In this document: positions 26,347 to 36,203 of the stretch, piece by piece
How the letters are laid out: each line of letters starts with the position of its first letter
Numbering within the stretch: position 1 is the first letter of the stretch
Assembly (NCBI RefSeq): GCF_024398015.1
Contig: NZ_CP073747.1
Location: forward strand, 3,345,001 to 3,409,000
Length of the DNA stretch: 64,000 bases
Direction of reading: 5' to 3'
From: Kordiimonas sp. SCSIO 12610
GTDB taxonomy: Bacteria; Pseudomonadota; Alphaproteobacteria; Sphingomonadales; Kordiimonadaceae
Program-made: the position numbers and the translations under genes
Notes under the pieces: generated by a model
Databases searched by the model: none
Seen by the model: only the letters and a program-made list of their open reading frames with translations
Told to the model about the DNA's origin: nothing

Positions 26347-27084
26347 ATGCATAATCAAAAAACTATCATCAAACTTGAAGATGTCTCTTTAACGCTCGAG
26401 TCCGGGGCGGGCCCTGTAAATATTCTGAAGAGCCTCAGTTTTGATATCACGAGCGGAGAGACCATTGGCATCGTTGGCCCAAGTGGTTCAGGAAAATCAT
26501 CACTCATGAGCTTGATGACAGGCCTAGAGCAAGCAACAAGCGGAAACGTTTGGGTTGATGGGCTTAATCTTGGCGGCGCCGACGAGGACGATCTGGCGCG
26601 CCACCGCCTATCGCGCATTGGTATCGTGATGCAGGCATTCCATCTTATCCCAACCATGACAGCGCTTGAAAATGTTGCTGTGCCCCTCGAACTTGCAAAA
26701 GTGAATGACGCGTTTGACCGCGCAGCACATGAGTTGGAGGCTGTTGGCCTAGCGCACCGAATGGACCACTATCCCGCGCAATTATCCGGCGGCGAGCAAC
26801 AGCGTGTAGCCCTGGCCCGCGCTATTGCACCAGAACCCAGCATTTTGTTTGGTGATGAACCTACAGGCAATCTGGACGGCAAAACGGGCCATGATGTCAT
26901 TGACCTAATTTTTGACCTGTCCAACCGGCGTAAATCGACACTTATTCTGGTAACGCATGATCCTTCACTCGCGGACAAGTGTGATCGGGTAATTTCGATG
27001 GCAGACGGAAAAATTATTGATGACACCGGAAATACTCAATCGATCAACATCACGTCGTCACAGTCTTCTGGGGTGAACAGCTGA
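26347..27084 (+). CDS. ABC transporter ATP-binding protein (YbbA-like)
   Basis: About 245 residues. Walker A GPSGSGKSS, Q-loop in IVMQAFHLIPTMT, signature LSGGEQQRVALARAI, Walker B ILFGDEPTGNLDG and the switch His in LVTHDPS. The family is the LolD/MacB-type ATPase that works with FtsX-fold permeases. The ATG at 26347 is chosen because AAGGA is ten bases upstream; an ATG at 26323 and a TTG at 26299 are in frame. The stop TGA shares a base with the permease ATG (TGATG). Confidence 0.92.
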   Translation: MHNQKTIIKLEDVSLTLESGAGPVNILKSLSFDITSGETIGIVGPSGSGKSSLMSLMTGLEQATSGNVWVDGLNLGGADEDDLARHRLSRIGIVMQAFHLIPTMTALENVAVPLELAKVNDAFDRAAHELEAVGLAHRMDHYPAQLSGGEQQRVALARAIAPEPSILFGDEPTGNLDGKTGHDVIDLIFDLSNRRKSTLILVTHDPSLADKCDRVISMADGKIIDDTGNTQSINITSSQSSGVNS

Positions 27085-29642
27085 TGTTATCCAGATCAAT
27101 CAATTTACCGATCGCCATCAGATTTGCACTTAGGGAACTGCGTGGTGGCTTAAGTGGTTTTCGTATTTTTATTGCGTGCCTTACACTCGGTGTGGCCGCA
27201 ATTGCGACAGTTGCATCCCTTACAAAAGCAATTGAAGAAGGGTTGGAGCGCGAAGGTCAAACCATTCTCGGCGGTGACATGGAAGTCAACAGCTTCCAAA
27301 GTGACCCCGGCCCAGAACTATTAAAATGGGCACAAGATCAAGGTGAAGTCTCCGTTTCTGCCCGACTCAGAACCATGGCGCGCATTGAAGGGGACGAGTC
27401 ATTAACAGCAACTGGTGATACCTCAACGCTTGTGGAATTGCGCGCAGTTGATGAAGCTTATCCATTATATGGTACGCTGGACACGTCTCCACAGCTCGAT
27501 AATAAGGCACTGTTTGATAAGCGCGGCGAAACATGGGGCGCTGCCGTTGACCCACTTTTGGCAGAACGCTTGAATATTGGCCTTGGTGACACGCTAACTT
27601 TCGGGAATATTCAGGCCGATATCAGAGCCTTCATCGACCGCGAGCCAGATAAAGCCAATCAAGGCTTTCAACTTGGCCCATCAGTTCTTATCCGCAGGGA
27701 AGCAATGGATAAAACAGGGCTGATAACGCTCGGCAGTCTTGTTAATTACTATTATAAAATTCGTGTTGCACCAGAAACCGACCTTGAAGCAATGCGCGAA
27801 GAAATCAAGGAAACATGGCCAGATGAGCGTTGGCGCGTTCGCGACCGCAGTAATAGTGCGGCAGGCCTAAGGCGTTTCATTGACCGCATGGGCGAGTTTT
27901 TGGTGATCGTCGGCCTTGCAGCCCTTATTGTAGGCGGTGTTGGGGTTGGAAATGCGGTTAAAGGTTATATGGACCGTAAAACACGCACGATTGCAACGAT
28001 GAAAATTCTGGGTGCTGACGGGCAAACGATTTTTACCACCTATTTTATGCAGGTCATCTTCATTGGGATTCTTTCAATTATTCTTGGGCTGGCGATTGGT
28101 GCATTTATGCCGTCAATCCTTGCCTCCGTATTGCCAGATACACTCCCAATAAAACCTGAAGGCGGCATATATCCTGCGGCACTTTCTCTCGCATCTGCAT
28201 ATGGGCTGATGATTACAGTTGCCTTCACAGCATGGCCACTGGGCAAAGCCCGTGATTTGCCAGCCGTCCGCTTGTTCAGGGCACTCGTTGCACCCGAAAC
28301 AGGGCGACCAAGGCTAAGCTATTTATTGTTAATTTCCCTCGCCGTGGCAAGTGTGATCGCAATGGCCGTTGGCTTGGCTAACAATCCAGCTTTCGCATTT
28401 GGATTCTTACTTTCAGCGATGGCCGCTCTTGCGATTTTGTTGTTTACAAGCTGGCTATTGCAAAGGCTTGCTGCCCGGTTGCCACGCTCAAAAAATGCGC
28501 TGGTTAGAATGGCGATCGCAAACCTACACCGACCGGGGTCAGCTACCAGTGCTGTGGTAATCTCCCTTGGTCTCGGCCTAACACTATTTGCTACGATCAC
28601 CCTGATCGAAGGTAATTTACAGAGCCAACTAGGTACTGAAGTTCCTGAAGAAGCGCCTGCTTTCTTCATACTCGATATCCAATCCAATCAGGTTGATGCC
28701 TTTGAAGAAACTGCAAAAAGCATCAAAGGTGTTGAGGATGTAGAGACTATCCCATCACTTCGTGGTCGGGTTACTAAGGTGAAAGGCATCGATGCTTCTG
28801 AGTATGAAGTTCCAGATAGCGAGTATCGCTGGGTTCTAAGGGGCGATCGTGGATTTACCTATCAGTCTGATCTTCCAGAAAGCAACGAAATTGTTGACGG
28901 TGACTGGTGGCCAGCAGATTATGCTGGCGGCCCTGAAATCAGCCTTGGTAAAGAAGCCGCTGACGGACTTGGGTTATCAGTTGGGGATACGATGACCATC
29001 TCTATCCTTGGGCGTGAAATTACTGCAACCATTCGTTCAACACGTCAGATCAACTGGGGAACCTTCGGGTTTAACTTTGTTATACTATTTGACCCATACA
29101 CGTTAAAAGCCGCACCGCACACCTATACAGCAACACTGAAAGCTGACGGCGAAACAGAGAAGCTTGCCTATAGAACACTGACCCGCGAGTTTAGAAACAT
29201 CACAGCTATTCGCATGAAAGAAGTTTTATCGAGCGTGAACACGATTGTGTCTCAGGTCTCTATCGCTGTGGAAGCAACGGGTTTGGTTGCGATATTCTCA
29301 GGCGTGTTTGTGCTTGCAGGTGCGATCGCAGCAGGCTTTAGGCAGAGGGTTTACGAATCTGTTATTCTAAAGGTTGTTGGCGCCGTTCGAAGTCAGATTT
29401 TACGGGCATATTTACTCGAATATACCTTAATTGGGCTGATTACGGCTTTGATTGCCCTTGGCCTTGGTACCCTCGCCGGATGGCTGGTGATCACACAATT
29501 ATGGGAATCTGAATTCCGTGCATTACCAGGCCCTATGCTGACGATTGTGGCGGTTAGCCTGGCTGTCACCATCATCTTTGGTCTGGGTGCAAGCTTCCGC
29601 GCACTATCGATAAAACCAAACGAAGTGCTACGCAGCGAATAG
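27084..29642 (+). CDS. FtsX-like permease, YbbP-type, of an ABC transporter
   Basis: 852 residues, in the size range of YbbP. One N-terminal membrane helix (FIACLTLGVAAIATVASL), a large periplasmic domain, three helices around residues 275-400, a middle region with four more helices, a second periplasmic domain and three C-terminal helices (VEATGLVAIFSGVFVLAGAI and on), giving two FtsX domains. With YbbA it would form a mechanotransmission-type ABC system, perhaps extracting or presenting acyl compounds to the divergent TesA-like esterase. That role is inferred from the conserved neighbourhood. A 10-bp inverted repeat lies just after the stop (29656-29684). Confidence 0.9.
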   Translation: MLSRSINLPIAIRFALRELRGGLSGFRIFIACLTLGVAAIATVASLTKAIEEGLEREGQTILGGDMEVNSFQSDPGPELLKWAQDQGEVSVSARLRTMARIEGDESLTATGDTSTLVELRAVDEAYPLYGTLDTSPQLDNKALFDKRGETWGAAVDPLLAERLNIGLGDTLTFGNIQADIRAFIDREPDKANQGFQLGPSVLIRREAMDKTGLITLGSLVNYYYKIRVAPETDLEAMREEIKETWPDERWRVRDRSNSAAGLRRFIDRMGEFLVIVGLAALIVGGVGVGNAVKGYMDRKTRTIATMKILGADGQTIFTTYFMQVIFIGILSIILGLAIGAFMPSILASVLPDTLPIKPEGGIYPAALSLASAYGLMITVAFTAWPLGKARDLPAVRLFRALVAPETGRPRLSYLLLISLAVASVIAMAVGLANNPAFAFGFLLSAMAALAILLFTSWLLQRLAARLPRSKNALVRMAIANLHRPGSATSAVVISLGLGLTLFATITLIEGNLQSQLGTEVPEEAPAFFILDIQSNQVDAFEETAKSIKGVEDVETIPSLRGRVTKVKGIDASEYEVPDSEYRWVLRGDRGFTYQSDLPESNEIVDGDWWPADYAGGPEISLGKEAADGLGLSVGDTMTISILGREITATIRSTRQINWGTFGFNFVILFDPYTLKAAPHTYTATLKADGETEKLAYRTLTREFRNITAIRMKEVLSSVNTIVSQVSIAVEATGLVAIFSGVFVLAGAIAAGFRQRVYESVILKVVGAVRSQILRAYLLEYTLIGLITALIALGLGTLAGWLVITQLWESEFRALPGPMLTIVAVSLAVTIIFGLGASFRALSIKPNEVLRSE

Positions 29643-29655
29643 AACCATACGGATT

Positions 29656-29684
29656 TGGGTTGAAAAAAATCGGCTTTCAACCCA
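29656..29684. repeat. Inverted repeat after the ybbP-like gene
   Basis: TGGGTTGAAA (29656-29665) and TTTCAACCCA (29675-29684), a perfect 10-bp stem with a nine-base loop. Not followed by T residues; a transcription-end or stability hairpin between ybbP and the next gene. Confidence 0.5.
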
Positions 29685-29721
29685 TATTATAAAGAAATCT
29701 AACCATATTTAAGGAGCAGAA

Positions 29722-30438
29722 ATGGTCGATCGTTTTAATACTGCATATGGGGCAAGCACGGACGCACAAGCGAAAGAGTTTGATGCGGGTCTTCGTGCCT
29801 ATATGCTCAAAGTCTATAATTACATGGCGTCTGGTGTTCTTTTGACAGGCATCGTTGCAATGTTTGTTGGAAGTAGCCCTGCACTCTTACAAACCATTTT
29901 TGGAAGTAACCTTGCTTATATAGTAATGTTTTCGCCCTTAGCATTCGGGCTCGTCATGATCTTTGGTGTTAATAAATTATCATCTGGCGCGCTACAAATG
30001 CTTTTCTGGGCATATGCAGCTGCAGTAGGGCTTTCTCTGTCAGTAATTTTTATGGTTTATGCCCAAGAAAGTATCGCTAGAACATTTTTCATTACGGCCG
30101 CATCCTTCGGTGCCCTCAGCCTTTATGGATATACAACGAAGAAAAGCCTCTCTGGTTTAGGGACCTTCCTATATATGGGCGTGTTTGGCTTGATAATAGC
30201 CGGCGTTGTAAATTTCTTCTTACAATCAGACATGTTGTATTTTATTAAATCAGTCGCAGGTGTTTTGATTTTTGCTGGGTTAACAGCTTATGACACCCAA
30301 AAAATCAAGAACAGTTATTACCTAATGGCAACTGGTGAAACCCAAGCAAAGGGCGCAATTATGGGTGCCTTTGAATTGTACTTAGATTTTGTACTGCTAT
30401 TTCAGTATCTTCTATCTCTACTTGGTGATCGCGACTAA
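29722..30438 (+). CDS. Bax inhibitor-1/YccA family membrane protein
   Basis: 238 residues with seven hydrophobic segments. Family features are the N-terminal helix with YNYMASGVLLTG, a helix SALSLYGYTTKKSLSG-like turn, and the C-terminal GLTAYDTQKIKNSY with conserved Asp, the calcium/proton-gating site in the TMBIM family. In bacteria such proteins (YccA, YbhL) affect FtsH proteolysis or act as calcium leak channels; which applies here is unknown. AAGGAG lies seven or eight bases before the ATG. A strong terminator follows at 30466. Confidence 0.9.
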   Translation: MVDRFNTAYGASTDAQAKEFDAGLRAYMLKVYNYMASGVLLTGIVAMFVGSSPALLQTIFGSNLAYIVMFSPLAFGLVMIFGVNKLSSGALQMLFWAYAAAVGLSLSVIFMVYAQESIARTFFITAASFGALSLYGYTTKKSLSGLGTFLYMGVFGLIIAGVVNFFLQSDMLYFIKSVAGVLIFAGLTAYDTQKIKNSYYLMATGETQAKGAIMGAFELYLDFVLLFQYLLSLLGDRD

Positions 30439-30465
30439 AACTAGAATATGTAATTTACATTTCTT

Positions 30466-30493
30466 AAAAGCCCGGTTTGTCCGGGCTTTTTTA
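30466..30493 (+). terminator. Rho-independent terminator after the BI-1 gene
   Basis: AAAAGCCCGG (30466-30475), loop TTTGT, CCGGGCTTTT (30481-30490), then more T. A GC-rich stem with a T tail, placed 28 bases after the stop. Confidence 0.9.
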
Positions 30494-30524
30494 TTATGAA
30501 TGCCTTCAATATAACAACATTAAA

Positions 30525-30577
30525 ACTACATATGTAGTAATTATATATTGACAAAATATACACTCAATGATTTATTA
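30525..30577 (+). promoter_or_regulatory. Candidate promoter and palindrome upstream of the DUF547 gene
   Basis: A 14-bp perfect palindrome ACTACATATGTAGT (30525-30538) lies ten bases before TTGACA (30548-30553), a consensus -35. A 17-base spacer leads to TTTATT (30571-30576). The implied leader is about 130 bases and contains a TCTGGAC/GTCCAGA inverted repeat at 30602-30633. The palindrome could be an operator. Confidence 0.5.
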
Positions 30578-30714
30578 AATACATAATTGAGGATCAATAT
30601 ATCTGGACTTCTTGATAACATTCAGGGTCCAGAAATCCGGTACCACTGTCCCGACATATTCGTTGGACAACACTTATTGCAACCGATCAAGAGTAAATTT
30701 GTAAAGGCGGGATT

Positions 30715-31881
30715 ATGCGACAAGTCATCATATTTATAATTGCCATTTTAACCTCAGATTTGATGGTATCAGCACAATCTACAATACAAAATAATATCGA
30801 TAGTATCTTTACAATAAAACATAATCCTAAATCAGATATTACAATTGATTACGGTGACTGGGACAAGGTTCTAAAAATATCTGTGGTTGATTTCGGCCAA
30901 TCAGATCGGGTGCATGCAAGAAGGCCAAAAGGGCAATTTACACGAATAACTTTTGGCAACCCCAGTCGCACTAGATTAGAAGGAAATAGAGTTCAATTTG
31001 AAAAACTGACGGACGATCATAAAAAGTATATTTTCAATATCGAAAAAAAGCTTACTGATATCGTTTCAGGATTACAGCTTAGCGACTTAAGTAAAAACGA
31101 ACAATTAGCCTTCTGGCTCAACCTTCACAATGTAGCCGTCTATAACCGCATTGCTAAAATCTATCCCATTACCAACTTAAAGTCTGCTCTGTTTGGTTCG
31201 GAAACAGAAACCGGGATATTAAATAGCGCTGACATTGAACTTCTGGGGCAATTCATATCACCTACTGACATTAGACATTATGTAAATCAAAACTGGAGGG
31301 ACCATCGTGTAATGTATGGTTTCTTCTATGGAATTGTGGGTGGCCCCAATATTAGAAGAGATGCATACACAGGCGATACAGTATGGGAAAAACTGGATGA
31401 GAACACAGTAGAGTTTGTAAACAGCCTGAGAGGTACTCAAGTCTGGAACAACAAGCTCAAAGTGTCTTATTTCTATGAAATAAATAAAGCCTTATTTGAA
31501 AATTATGAGCAAGATCTGCTCAATCATTTATATCAGTACGCTAAACCCATATTGGCAAGAAAGATTGGCGCAATAAATTCCTTCAAGGCTAATATCACAG
31601 ATTGGCACATAGCAGATTTGTATAATGGCCACCTGGTTACACGAGGCGCAGGCCCTGACTCAGTCACTGTTATTAGGGGCGGAGCGTTATCAAATGCAGA
31701 ATTATTCGCTGCTAATTTAGCCGCCGGCAATGGCAGCACAAAAATACCTCCACATGTTGCTGAACTCATTGGTCAAGTTTTGCTTAAAAAACAAAGGCAG
31801 AAGAAACAAGGAACCGTTACTATTGAGGAGGTAAATAATAAAAAGGGCCTTCAAAATGAAAGGCCCAACTCCGAAGGTTAA
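30715..31881 (+). CDS. Exported DUF547 domain protein
   Basis: 388 residues with a signal peptide (hydrophobic run ending VSAQS, about residues 1-21). The DUF547 core is recognised by NEQLAFWLNLHNVAVYNRI and the spaced His/Asp positions after it (for example DIRHYVNQNWRD). DUF547 proteins have no assigned biochemical role; the fold may relate to cysteine or transglutaminase-like proteases, which I cannot confirm here. The C-terminal 25 residues are Lys/Gln-rich, and their codons contain a hairpin that on the other strand ends bioA transcription. The start has GGCGGGA nearby upstream. Confidence 0.78.
   Translation: MRQVIIFIIAILTSDLMVSAQSTIQNNIDSIFTIKHNPKSDITIDYGDWDKVLKISVVDFGQSDRVHARRPKGQFTRITFGNPSRTRLEGNRVQFEKLTDDHKKYIFNIEKKLTDIVSGLQLSDLSKNEQLAFWLNLHNVAVYNRIAKIYPITNLKSALFGSETETGILNSADIELLGQFISPTDIRHYVNQNWRDHRVMYGFFYGIVGGPNIRRDAYTGDTVWEKLDENTVEFVNSLRGTQVWNNKLKVSYFYEINKALFENYEQDLLNHLYQYAKPILARKIGAINSFKANITDWHIADLYNGHLVTRGAGPDSVTVIRGGALSNAELFAANLAAGNGSTKIPPHVAELIGQVLLKKQRQKKQGTVTIEEVNNKKGLQNERPNSEG
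31836..31866 (-). terminator. Terminator for bioB-bioA inside the convergent DUF547 gene
   Basis: Reverse strand GGGCCTT (31866-31860), eight-base loop, AAGGCCC (31851-31845), then TTTTATTATTT. It lies 35 bases past the bioA stop and within the last codons of the DUF547 gene. Confidence 0.7.
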
Positions 31882-31900
31882 AGTGTAAACTGCTCTTTTA

Positions 31901-33166
31901 TTATCCGTTCAGTGTCGAAAAAATAGTATTTGTTAAAATGCTAAGATCTTCTGCACTAATGGTAAGCGAAGGCGTTAGGTAAACAATATCCCTAAACGGT
32001 CGTATCCAAACGCCGGCATCAACGAACTTTGGTTTCAAAGCATCGATGTTTGAAGCGTCATGGAGTTGCACAACGCCAATCGCGCCCTTTACCCTTACGT
32101 CTTTAACGTTCGGTAAATCCCGGCAGGGGGCCAACTCGTCTTTCAACTGCTGTTCTATTTTAGCAACCTGACCTAGCCTGTCTTCGCGTTCAAATAAATC
32201 AAGCGACGCATTCGCCGCTGCACACCCGAGCGCATGTGCCATATATGTGGGCCCATGCATCAAGGCCTTGGTTGGATCTTCACTGAGGAAGGCATCAAAG
32301 ATATGATCGCGCGCGGCACATACCGACAAGGGCGATACACCGCCCGATAATGCTTTCGAAAGCGTAATCATATCCGGCACAATACCAGCCTGCTCAACCG
32401 CAAACATAGTTCCCGTACGGCAAAAGCCAGTGAATATTTCGTCGATGATCAACAATACCCCTGCCTCATCACAGGCGGAGCGCAACCATTTTAATGTTTC
32501 AGGTGGATAGAAAATCATGCCACCAGCCCCAAGAACCAACGGTTCAGTAATAACTGCGGCAATCGTATGTGCATTCTTTTTTAGAAAAATGGTGAATTTA
32601 GCGGCTTCGGCTTCAGTGCGCGGCAGATCACACAGAATATTATCTGCAATCACGTCACCAAACAGGTTATGCATTCCCTCTTCGGGGTCACATACCCCCA
32701 TAGTTCCAAGTGTATCACCGTGGTAACAACCGCGAAAATGAACAAATTTACTGCGGCTCTCTCCTTTATTCAGGAAATATTGAACCGCCATCTTCATTGC
32801 AACCTCAACTGAAACCGAGCCAGATTCAGCGATAAAGCAACGGTCTAGATCACCAGGTAACATTGCCGCCAATCGCTTAGAGAGCCTGAGTGCAGGTTCA
32901 TTCACCAAACCACCAAACATCACATGCGGCATTTCTTTAAGCTGTGTTTCAACTGCTTTCAAAACATGAGGATGATTATACCCATGTGCCGCAGCCCACC
33001 AACTTGCGATCCCGTCTACCAATTCTCGCCCGTCTGCGAGTGTAAGACGAACGCCGTCACTTTTTATAACAGGTAGCGGCGGTTTAGCGGTTTGCATCTG
33101 GGTATAAGGCAACCAGATATGATCGATACCATCATGGTACCAATCGGGAAGTTGGGTCTCAGGCAT
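31901..33166 (-). CDS. bioA: Adenosylmethionine-8-amino-7-oxononanoate aminotransferase
   Basis: PLP enzyme that converts KAPA to DAPA using S-adenosylmethionine as amino donor. 421 residues. The N-terminus has IWLPYTQM and GIASWWAAAHGYNHP (substrate pocket Trp and Tyr), the PLP Asp is in LIIDEIFTGF (about 240-247), and the Schiff-base lysine is Lys271 in ITLSKALSGG. PTYMAHALGCAAA follows. Length and motifs are normal. It follows bioB on the reverse strand with 37 bases between. Confidence 0.96.
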   Translation of the reverse strand: MPETQLPDWYHDGIDHIWLPYTQMQTAKPPLPVIKSDGVRLTLADGRELVDGIASWWAAAHGYNHPHVLKAVETQLKEMPHVMFGGLVNEPALRLSKRLAAMLPGDLDRCFIAESGSVSVEVAMKMAVQYFLNKGESRSKFVHFRGCYHGDTLGTMGVCDPEEGMHNLFGDVIADNILCDLPRTEAEAAKFTIFLKKNAHTIAAVITEPLVLGAGGMIFYPPETLKWLRSACDEAGVLLIIDEIFTGFCRTGTMFAVEQAGIVPDMITLSKALSGGVSPLSVCAARDHIFDAFLSEDPTKALMHGPTYMAHALGCAAANASLDLFEREDRLGQVAKIEQQLKDELAPCRDLPNVKDVRVKGAIGVVQLHDASNIDALKPKFVDAGVWIRPFRDIVYLTPSLTISAEDLSILTNTIFSTLNG

Positions 33167-33203
33167 AACAATATTCCGGAAGCGTTAGCTTTATGAATAA
33201 ACC

Positions 33204-34196
33204 TTAGGCTGGTGTGAGGCCAAGCTTATCAAACAGCTTCATATCTTTGTTGTTTTCAGGGTTTGGTGTCGTCAACAATTGCTCACCGTAGAAGATAGAG
33301 CTAGCGCCAGCCAAAAAGCACAAGGACTGAAGTTCTTCGCTCATGCTCTGGCGACCAGCGGACAAGCGCACCTCTGCTTGTGGCATGAGGATACGTGCAA
33401 CAGCAATTGTCCGCACAAATTCAAACGGATCTAGTTTATCCACGTTCTCAAGCGGGGTGCCCGGTACCGCCACGAGCATATTGATCGGCACAGACTGAGG
33501 GTGCTCTGGAAGATTGGCGAGGGTTTGCAGCATCCCAGCACGGTCTTCACGTTTTTCACCCAGGCCTACAATACCGCCCGAGCATACATTGATACCGGCA
33601 CTTCGCACATGATCAAGGGTGTCCAGGCGTTCCTGATAAGTGCGTGTTGTGATGATCTCACCATAAAATTCTTCGGATGTATCGACATTGTGGTTATAGT
33701 AATCAAGCCCCGCATCCTTAAGGCGCTCAGCCTGACATTTGTTAAGCATACCAAGCGTCATGCACGATTCTAGGCCAAGCTCTTTCACACCTTTGATCAT
33801 TGCTTCGATCTGATCAAGGTCACGGTCCTTCGGGCTGGTCCAGGCTGCCCCCATACAGTAACGTGATGCACCGCCCGCTTTTGCACGTTTCGCATCTTCA
33901 AGCACCCGTTCAACTTCCATCAGTTTCGTTGCTTGAAGGCCAGTACCTTCCTTATATTTCGCCGACTGTGAGCAATAACCGCAATCCTCAGCGCAACCAC
34001 CTGTTTTAATCGAAATCAGCTGTGATAGCTGTACTTTGTTAGGGTCATGGTACACGCGGTGAACGCTCTGCGCCTCAAATACTAAATCCATAAATGGCTT
34101 GTTAAACAGCTCCATAATCTCAGCACGGTTCCAATCATGACGTAGAGGAACAGCTGACTGAGTATCTTGTGTGGAAATAGTGGTTGGTGCATTCAT
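33204..34196 (-). CDS. bioB: Biotin synthase
   Basis: Radical-SAM enzyme that inserts sulfur into dethiobiotin. 330 residues. The CX3CX2C motif is Cys68, Cys72 and Cys75 in [13 protein letters not shown], binding the 4Fe-4S cluster; further family regions are [12 protein letters not shown] and [13 protein letters not shown], with the Arg that binds the 2Fe-2S cluster in the C-terminal barrel (VRLSAGR). The ATG has AGGAG about seven bases upstream. It is divergent from bioF with about 70-125 bases between, so both arms share one control region. Confidence 0.97.
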   Translation of the reverse strand: MNAPTTISTQDTQSAVPLRHDWNRAEIMELFNKPFMDLVFEAQSVHRVYHDPNKVQLSQLISIKTGGCAEDCGYCSQSAKYKEGTGLQATKLMEVERVLEDAKRAKAGGASRYCMGAAWTSPKDRDLDQIEAMIKGVKELGLESCMTLGMLNKCQAERLKDAGLDYYNHNVDTSEEFYGEIITTRTYQERLDTLDHVRSAGINVCSGGIVGLGEKREDRAGMLQTLANLPEHPQSVPINMLVAVPGTPLENVDKLDPFEFVRTIAVARILMPQAEVRLSAGRQSMSEELQSLCFLAGASSIFYGEQLLTTPNPENNKDMKLFDKLGLTPA

Positions 34197-34321
34197 TTTT
34201 ATGACTCCTACATATCGGCTGCAACCTTGCCGCTCGACGTTCCTAAGTCAAGCAAAATCGCCTATCAGCCATGCAATTTGAAACCTTGACCCACTTAGAA
34301 TATCCCCCTATCCCACATGCC

Positions 34322-35497
34322 ATGAAAAACACAACAGTATATTATCAAAGTCTATTAGATTTCGCAGATAACAAGCTCCAAATTTTGGAAGATAAAAACC
34401 AACGCCGCAGATTACAGCCCAGCGCTCGTTCTTTGCATATGCAGGTTAATAATGGTCAAAATGAATGCACCAGCTTCACTGATAATGATTATCTGGGCCT
34501 TTCAACCCACCCTGCCGTGATCCAAGCATCAATGGAGGCGACAAAATTATACGGGGTAGGCGCAGGCGCCAGCCGATTGGTCACTGGAAACAACCCACTT
34601 TACGGCCAACTTGAAGAAAAAATCGCTAACTTTAAAGGATGTGAAGCCGCAATTGTATTCGGGTCTGGCTATCTGGCAAATATTGGTATTATTCCAGCAC
34701 TCGCTGGCCCAAAGGACCTGATTATTGCTGACGAACTTATTCATACATGCATCCATTCTGGTATCGCTCTCTCTCGGGCAACGTGCCATTATTTTAAACA
34801 CAATGATGTTGAGGATGCTCAGCGCCTTTTAGCTAAACATCGCGCGAACCATCCAAATACAATGATTATAGTTGACGGCGTTTATTCAATGGACGGTGAT
34901 ATTGCCCCCTTGGATGAATTAGGTATGCTCGCACGTCAATATGACGCGTGGCTAATGAGTGACGATGCCCATGCCCTTGGGACAATCGGTAATGGCACAG
35001 GATCAGCCAGCGCCTTGGGTGCTCATAACCTCGTACCCTTACAAATGGGCACCTTATCAAAAGCCATTGGCGCTTACGGTGGTTATCTTGCGGGACCTAA
35101 GCCTGTCATAAACCTAATGAAGAGCCGTGCACGTTCACTCGTTTATACAACAGGCTTACCGCCCGGCACATTAGCCGCTGCATTGAAAGCTTTTGAAATT
35201 ATTGAGGCTGAACCCGAGCGGGTAGCGCGCCCACTAAAATTAGCAAGTCAGTTTGCCTCTGCGTTAAACCTTAATCCACCACAGAGCCCGATTGTTCCAT
35301 TGATTATCGGGGATGAAACAGCCGCAATGAAAGCATCAGCCAATCTAGCAGCACAAGCGATAAAGGTTACAGCGATCAGACCACCGACTGTTCCAACAGG
35401 GACTTCGAGGCTTAGATTCACATTTTCAGCAACTCATAGTGACAGTGACATTGACAAACTTATCCGCGCGTGCCGAAATCTAAACCTAGGAAATTAA
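34322..35497 (+). CDS. bioF: 8-amino-7-oxononanoate synthase
   Basis: PLP enzyme joining pimeloyl-thioester and alanine to give KAPA. 391 residues from the ATG at 34322, which matches the family's usual length; an in-frame ATG at 34271 would add 17 residues and neither start has a clear ribosome site. Seen: FTDNDYLGLSTHP, GAGASRLVTGNNPLY, SDDAHALGTIG, and the PLP lysine in GTLSKAIGAYGGY. bioD starts four bases after its stop. Confidence 0.95.
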   Translation: MKNTTVYYQSLLDFADNKLQILEDKNQRRRLQPSARSLHMQVNNGQNECTSFTDNDYLGLSTHPAVIQASMEATKLYGVGAGASRLVTGNNPLYGQLEEKIANFKGCEAAIVFGSGYLANIGIIPALAGPKDLIIADELIHTCIHSGIALSRATCHYFKHNDVEDAQRLLAKHRANHPNTMIIVDGVYSMDGDIAPLDELGMLARQYDAWLMSDDAHALGTIGNGTGSASALGAHNLVPLQMGTLSKAIGAYGGYLAGPKPVINLMKSRARSLVYTTGLPPGTLAAALKAFEIIEAEPERVARPLKLASQFASALNLNPPQSPIVPLIIGDETAAMKASANLAAQAIKVTAIRPPTVPTGTSRLRFTFSATHSDSDIDKLIRACRNLNLGN

Positions 35498-35501
35498 AAC
35501 G

Positions 35502-36203
35502 ATGACTCAAAATTTTTTCATCACATCAACGGGCACCGAAATCGGCAAAACAATGGTCACGGCAACACTTGGGTTTCAGTTACGCGCCACAGGCAGTTCA
35601 GTTAATGCAATCAAGCCAATCATTAGCGGCATTCCTGCGAGTAAAAACCTTGCAGAAGATATGATTGGAACCGATACGGCTGCTATACTGGATAGCTTGG
35701 ATTTGCCCTTGAACCGAAAGGAAATCGATCAAACCTCCCCTCTCCGCTACAAGGCGCCGCTAGCCCCGTCGATGGCAGCCAAACTGGAAGGGAAACTACT
35801 GGATTATTCTGAAGTCCTAAGCATATGCAGAGCGGCAATAAATAAAAATGATACTACATTGATCGAAGGTGTCGGTGGCAGTTTTGTACCTTTAACCAAT
35901 GACAAACTCGTCGCGGATTGGATAGCAGACTTGCAAATCCCATCAATTCTTGTGGCAGGTAGTTACCTAGGCACCATTTCACACACAATTGCCACGGTGG
36001 ATGCCATGCGTATTCGCGGGCTTCCCATCAGGTCAATCGTAATCAGCGAAAGCGGGGGCGAAGATCATCCCGATCTTAATGAAACCGCTCGCGAGATAAG
36101 ACAGCACACAAATTTGAGAACAGTTCTATTGCCGCGTATAAATGGCGACTGCCCGTGGCGCAGGGCACCCAATATACTCTCAGCGCTTGAAAACAGCGAA
36201 TAG
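35502..36203 (+). CDS. bioD: Dethiobiotin synthetase
   Basis: ATP-dependent ring closure of DAPA to dethiobiotin. 233 residues. The P-loop is ITSTGTEIGKTMV at the N-terminus (Gly-x-Gly-Lys-Thr type), the substrate-binding Lys is in AIKPIISG, and ATP-site regions TLIEGVGGSFVPL and the later VAGSYLGTISHT match the family. It closes the bioF-bioD arm. No bioC or bioH is seen in the window, so the early pimeloyl steps are encoded elsewhere. Confidence 0.95.
   Translation: MTQNFFITSTGTEIGKTMVTATLGFQLRATGSSVNAIKPIISGIPASKNLAEDMIGTDTAAILDSLDLPLNRKEIDQTSPLRYKAPLAPSMAAKLEGKLLDYSEVLSICRAAINKNDTTLIEGVGGSFVPLTNDKLVADWIADLQIPSILVAGSYLGTISHTIATVDAMRIRGLPIRSIVISESGGEDHPDLNETAREIRQHTNLRTVLLPRINGDCPWRRAPNILSALENSE

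Noticed and set aside
34286-34314. TTGACC-17-TATCCC as a promoter giving a leaderless bioF message
   Set aside because: The -10 is poor and no second line of evidence supports leaderless translation.
34197-34321. BioR or BirA site between bioB and bioF
   Set aside because: No TTATMKATAA or similar palindrome is present in the interval.
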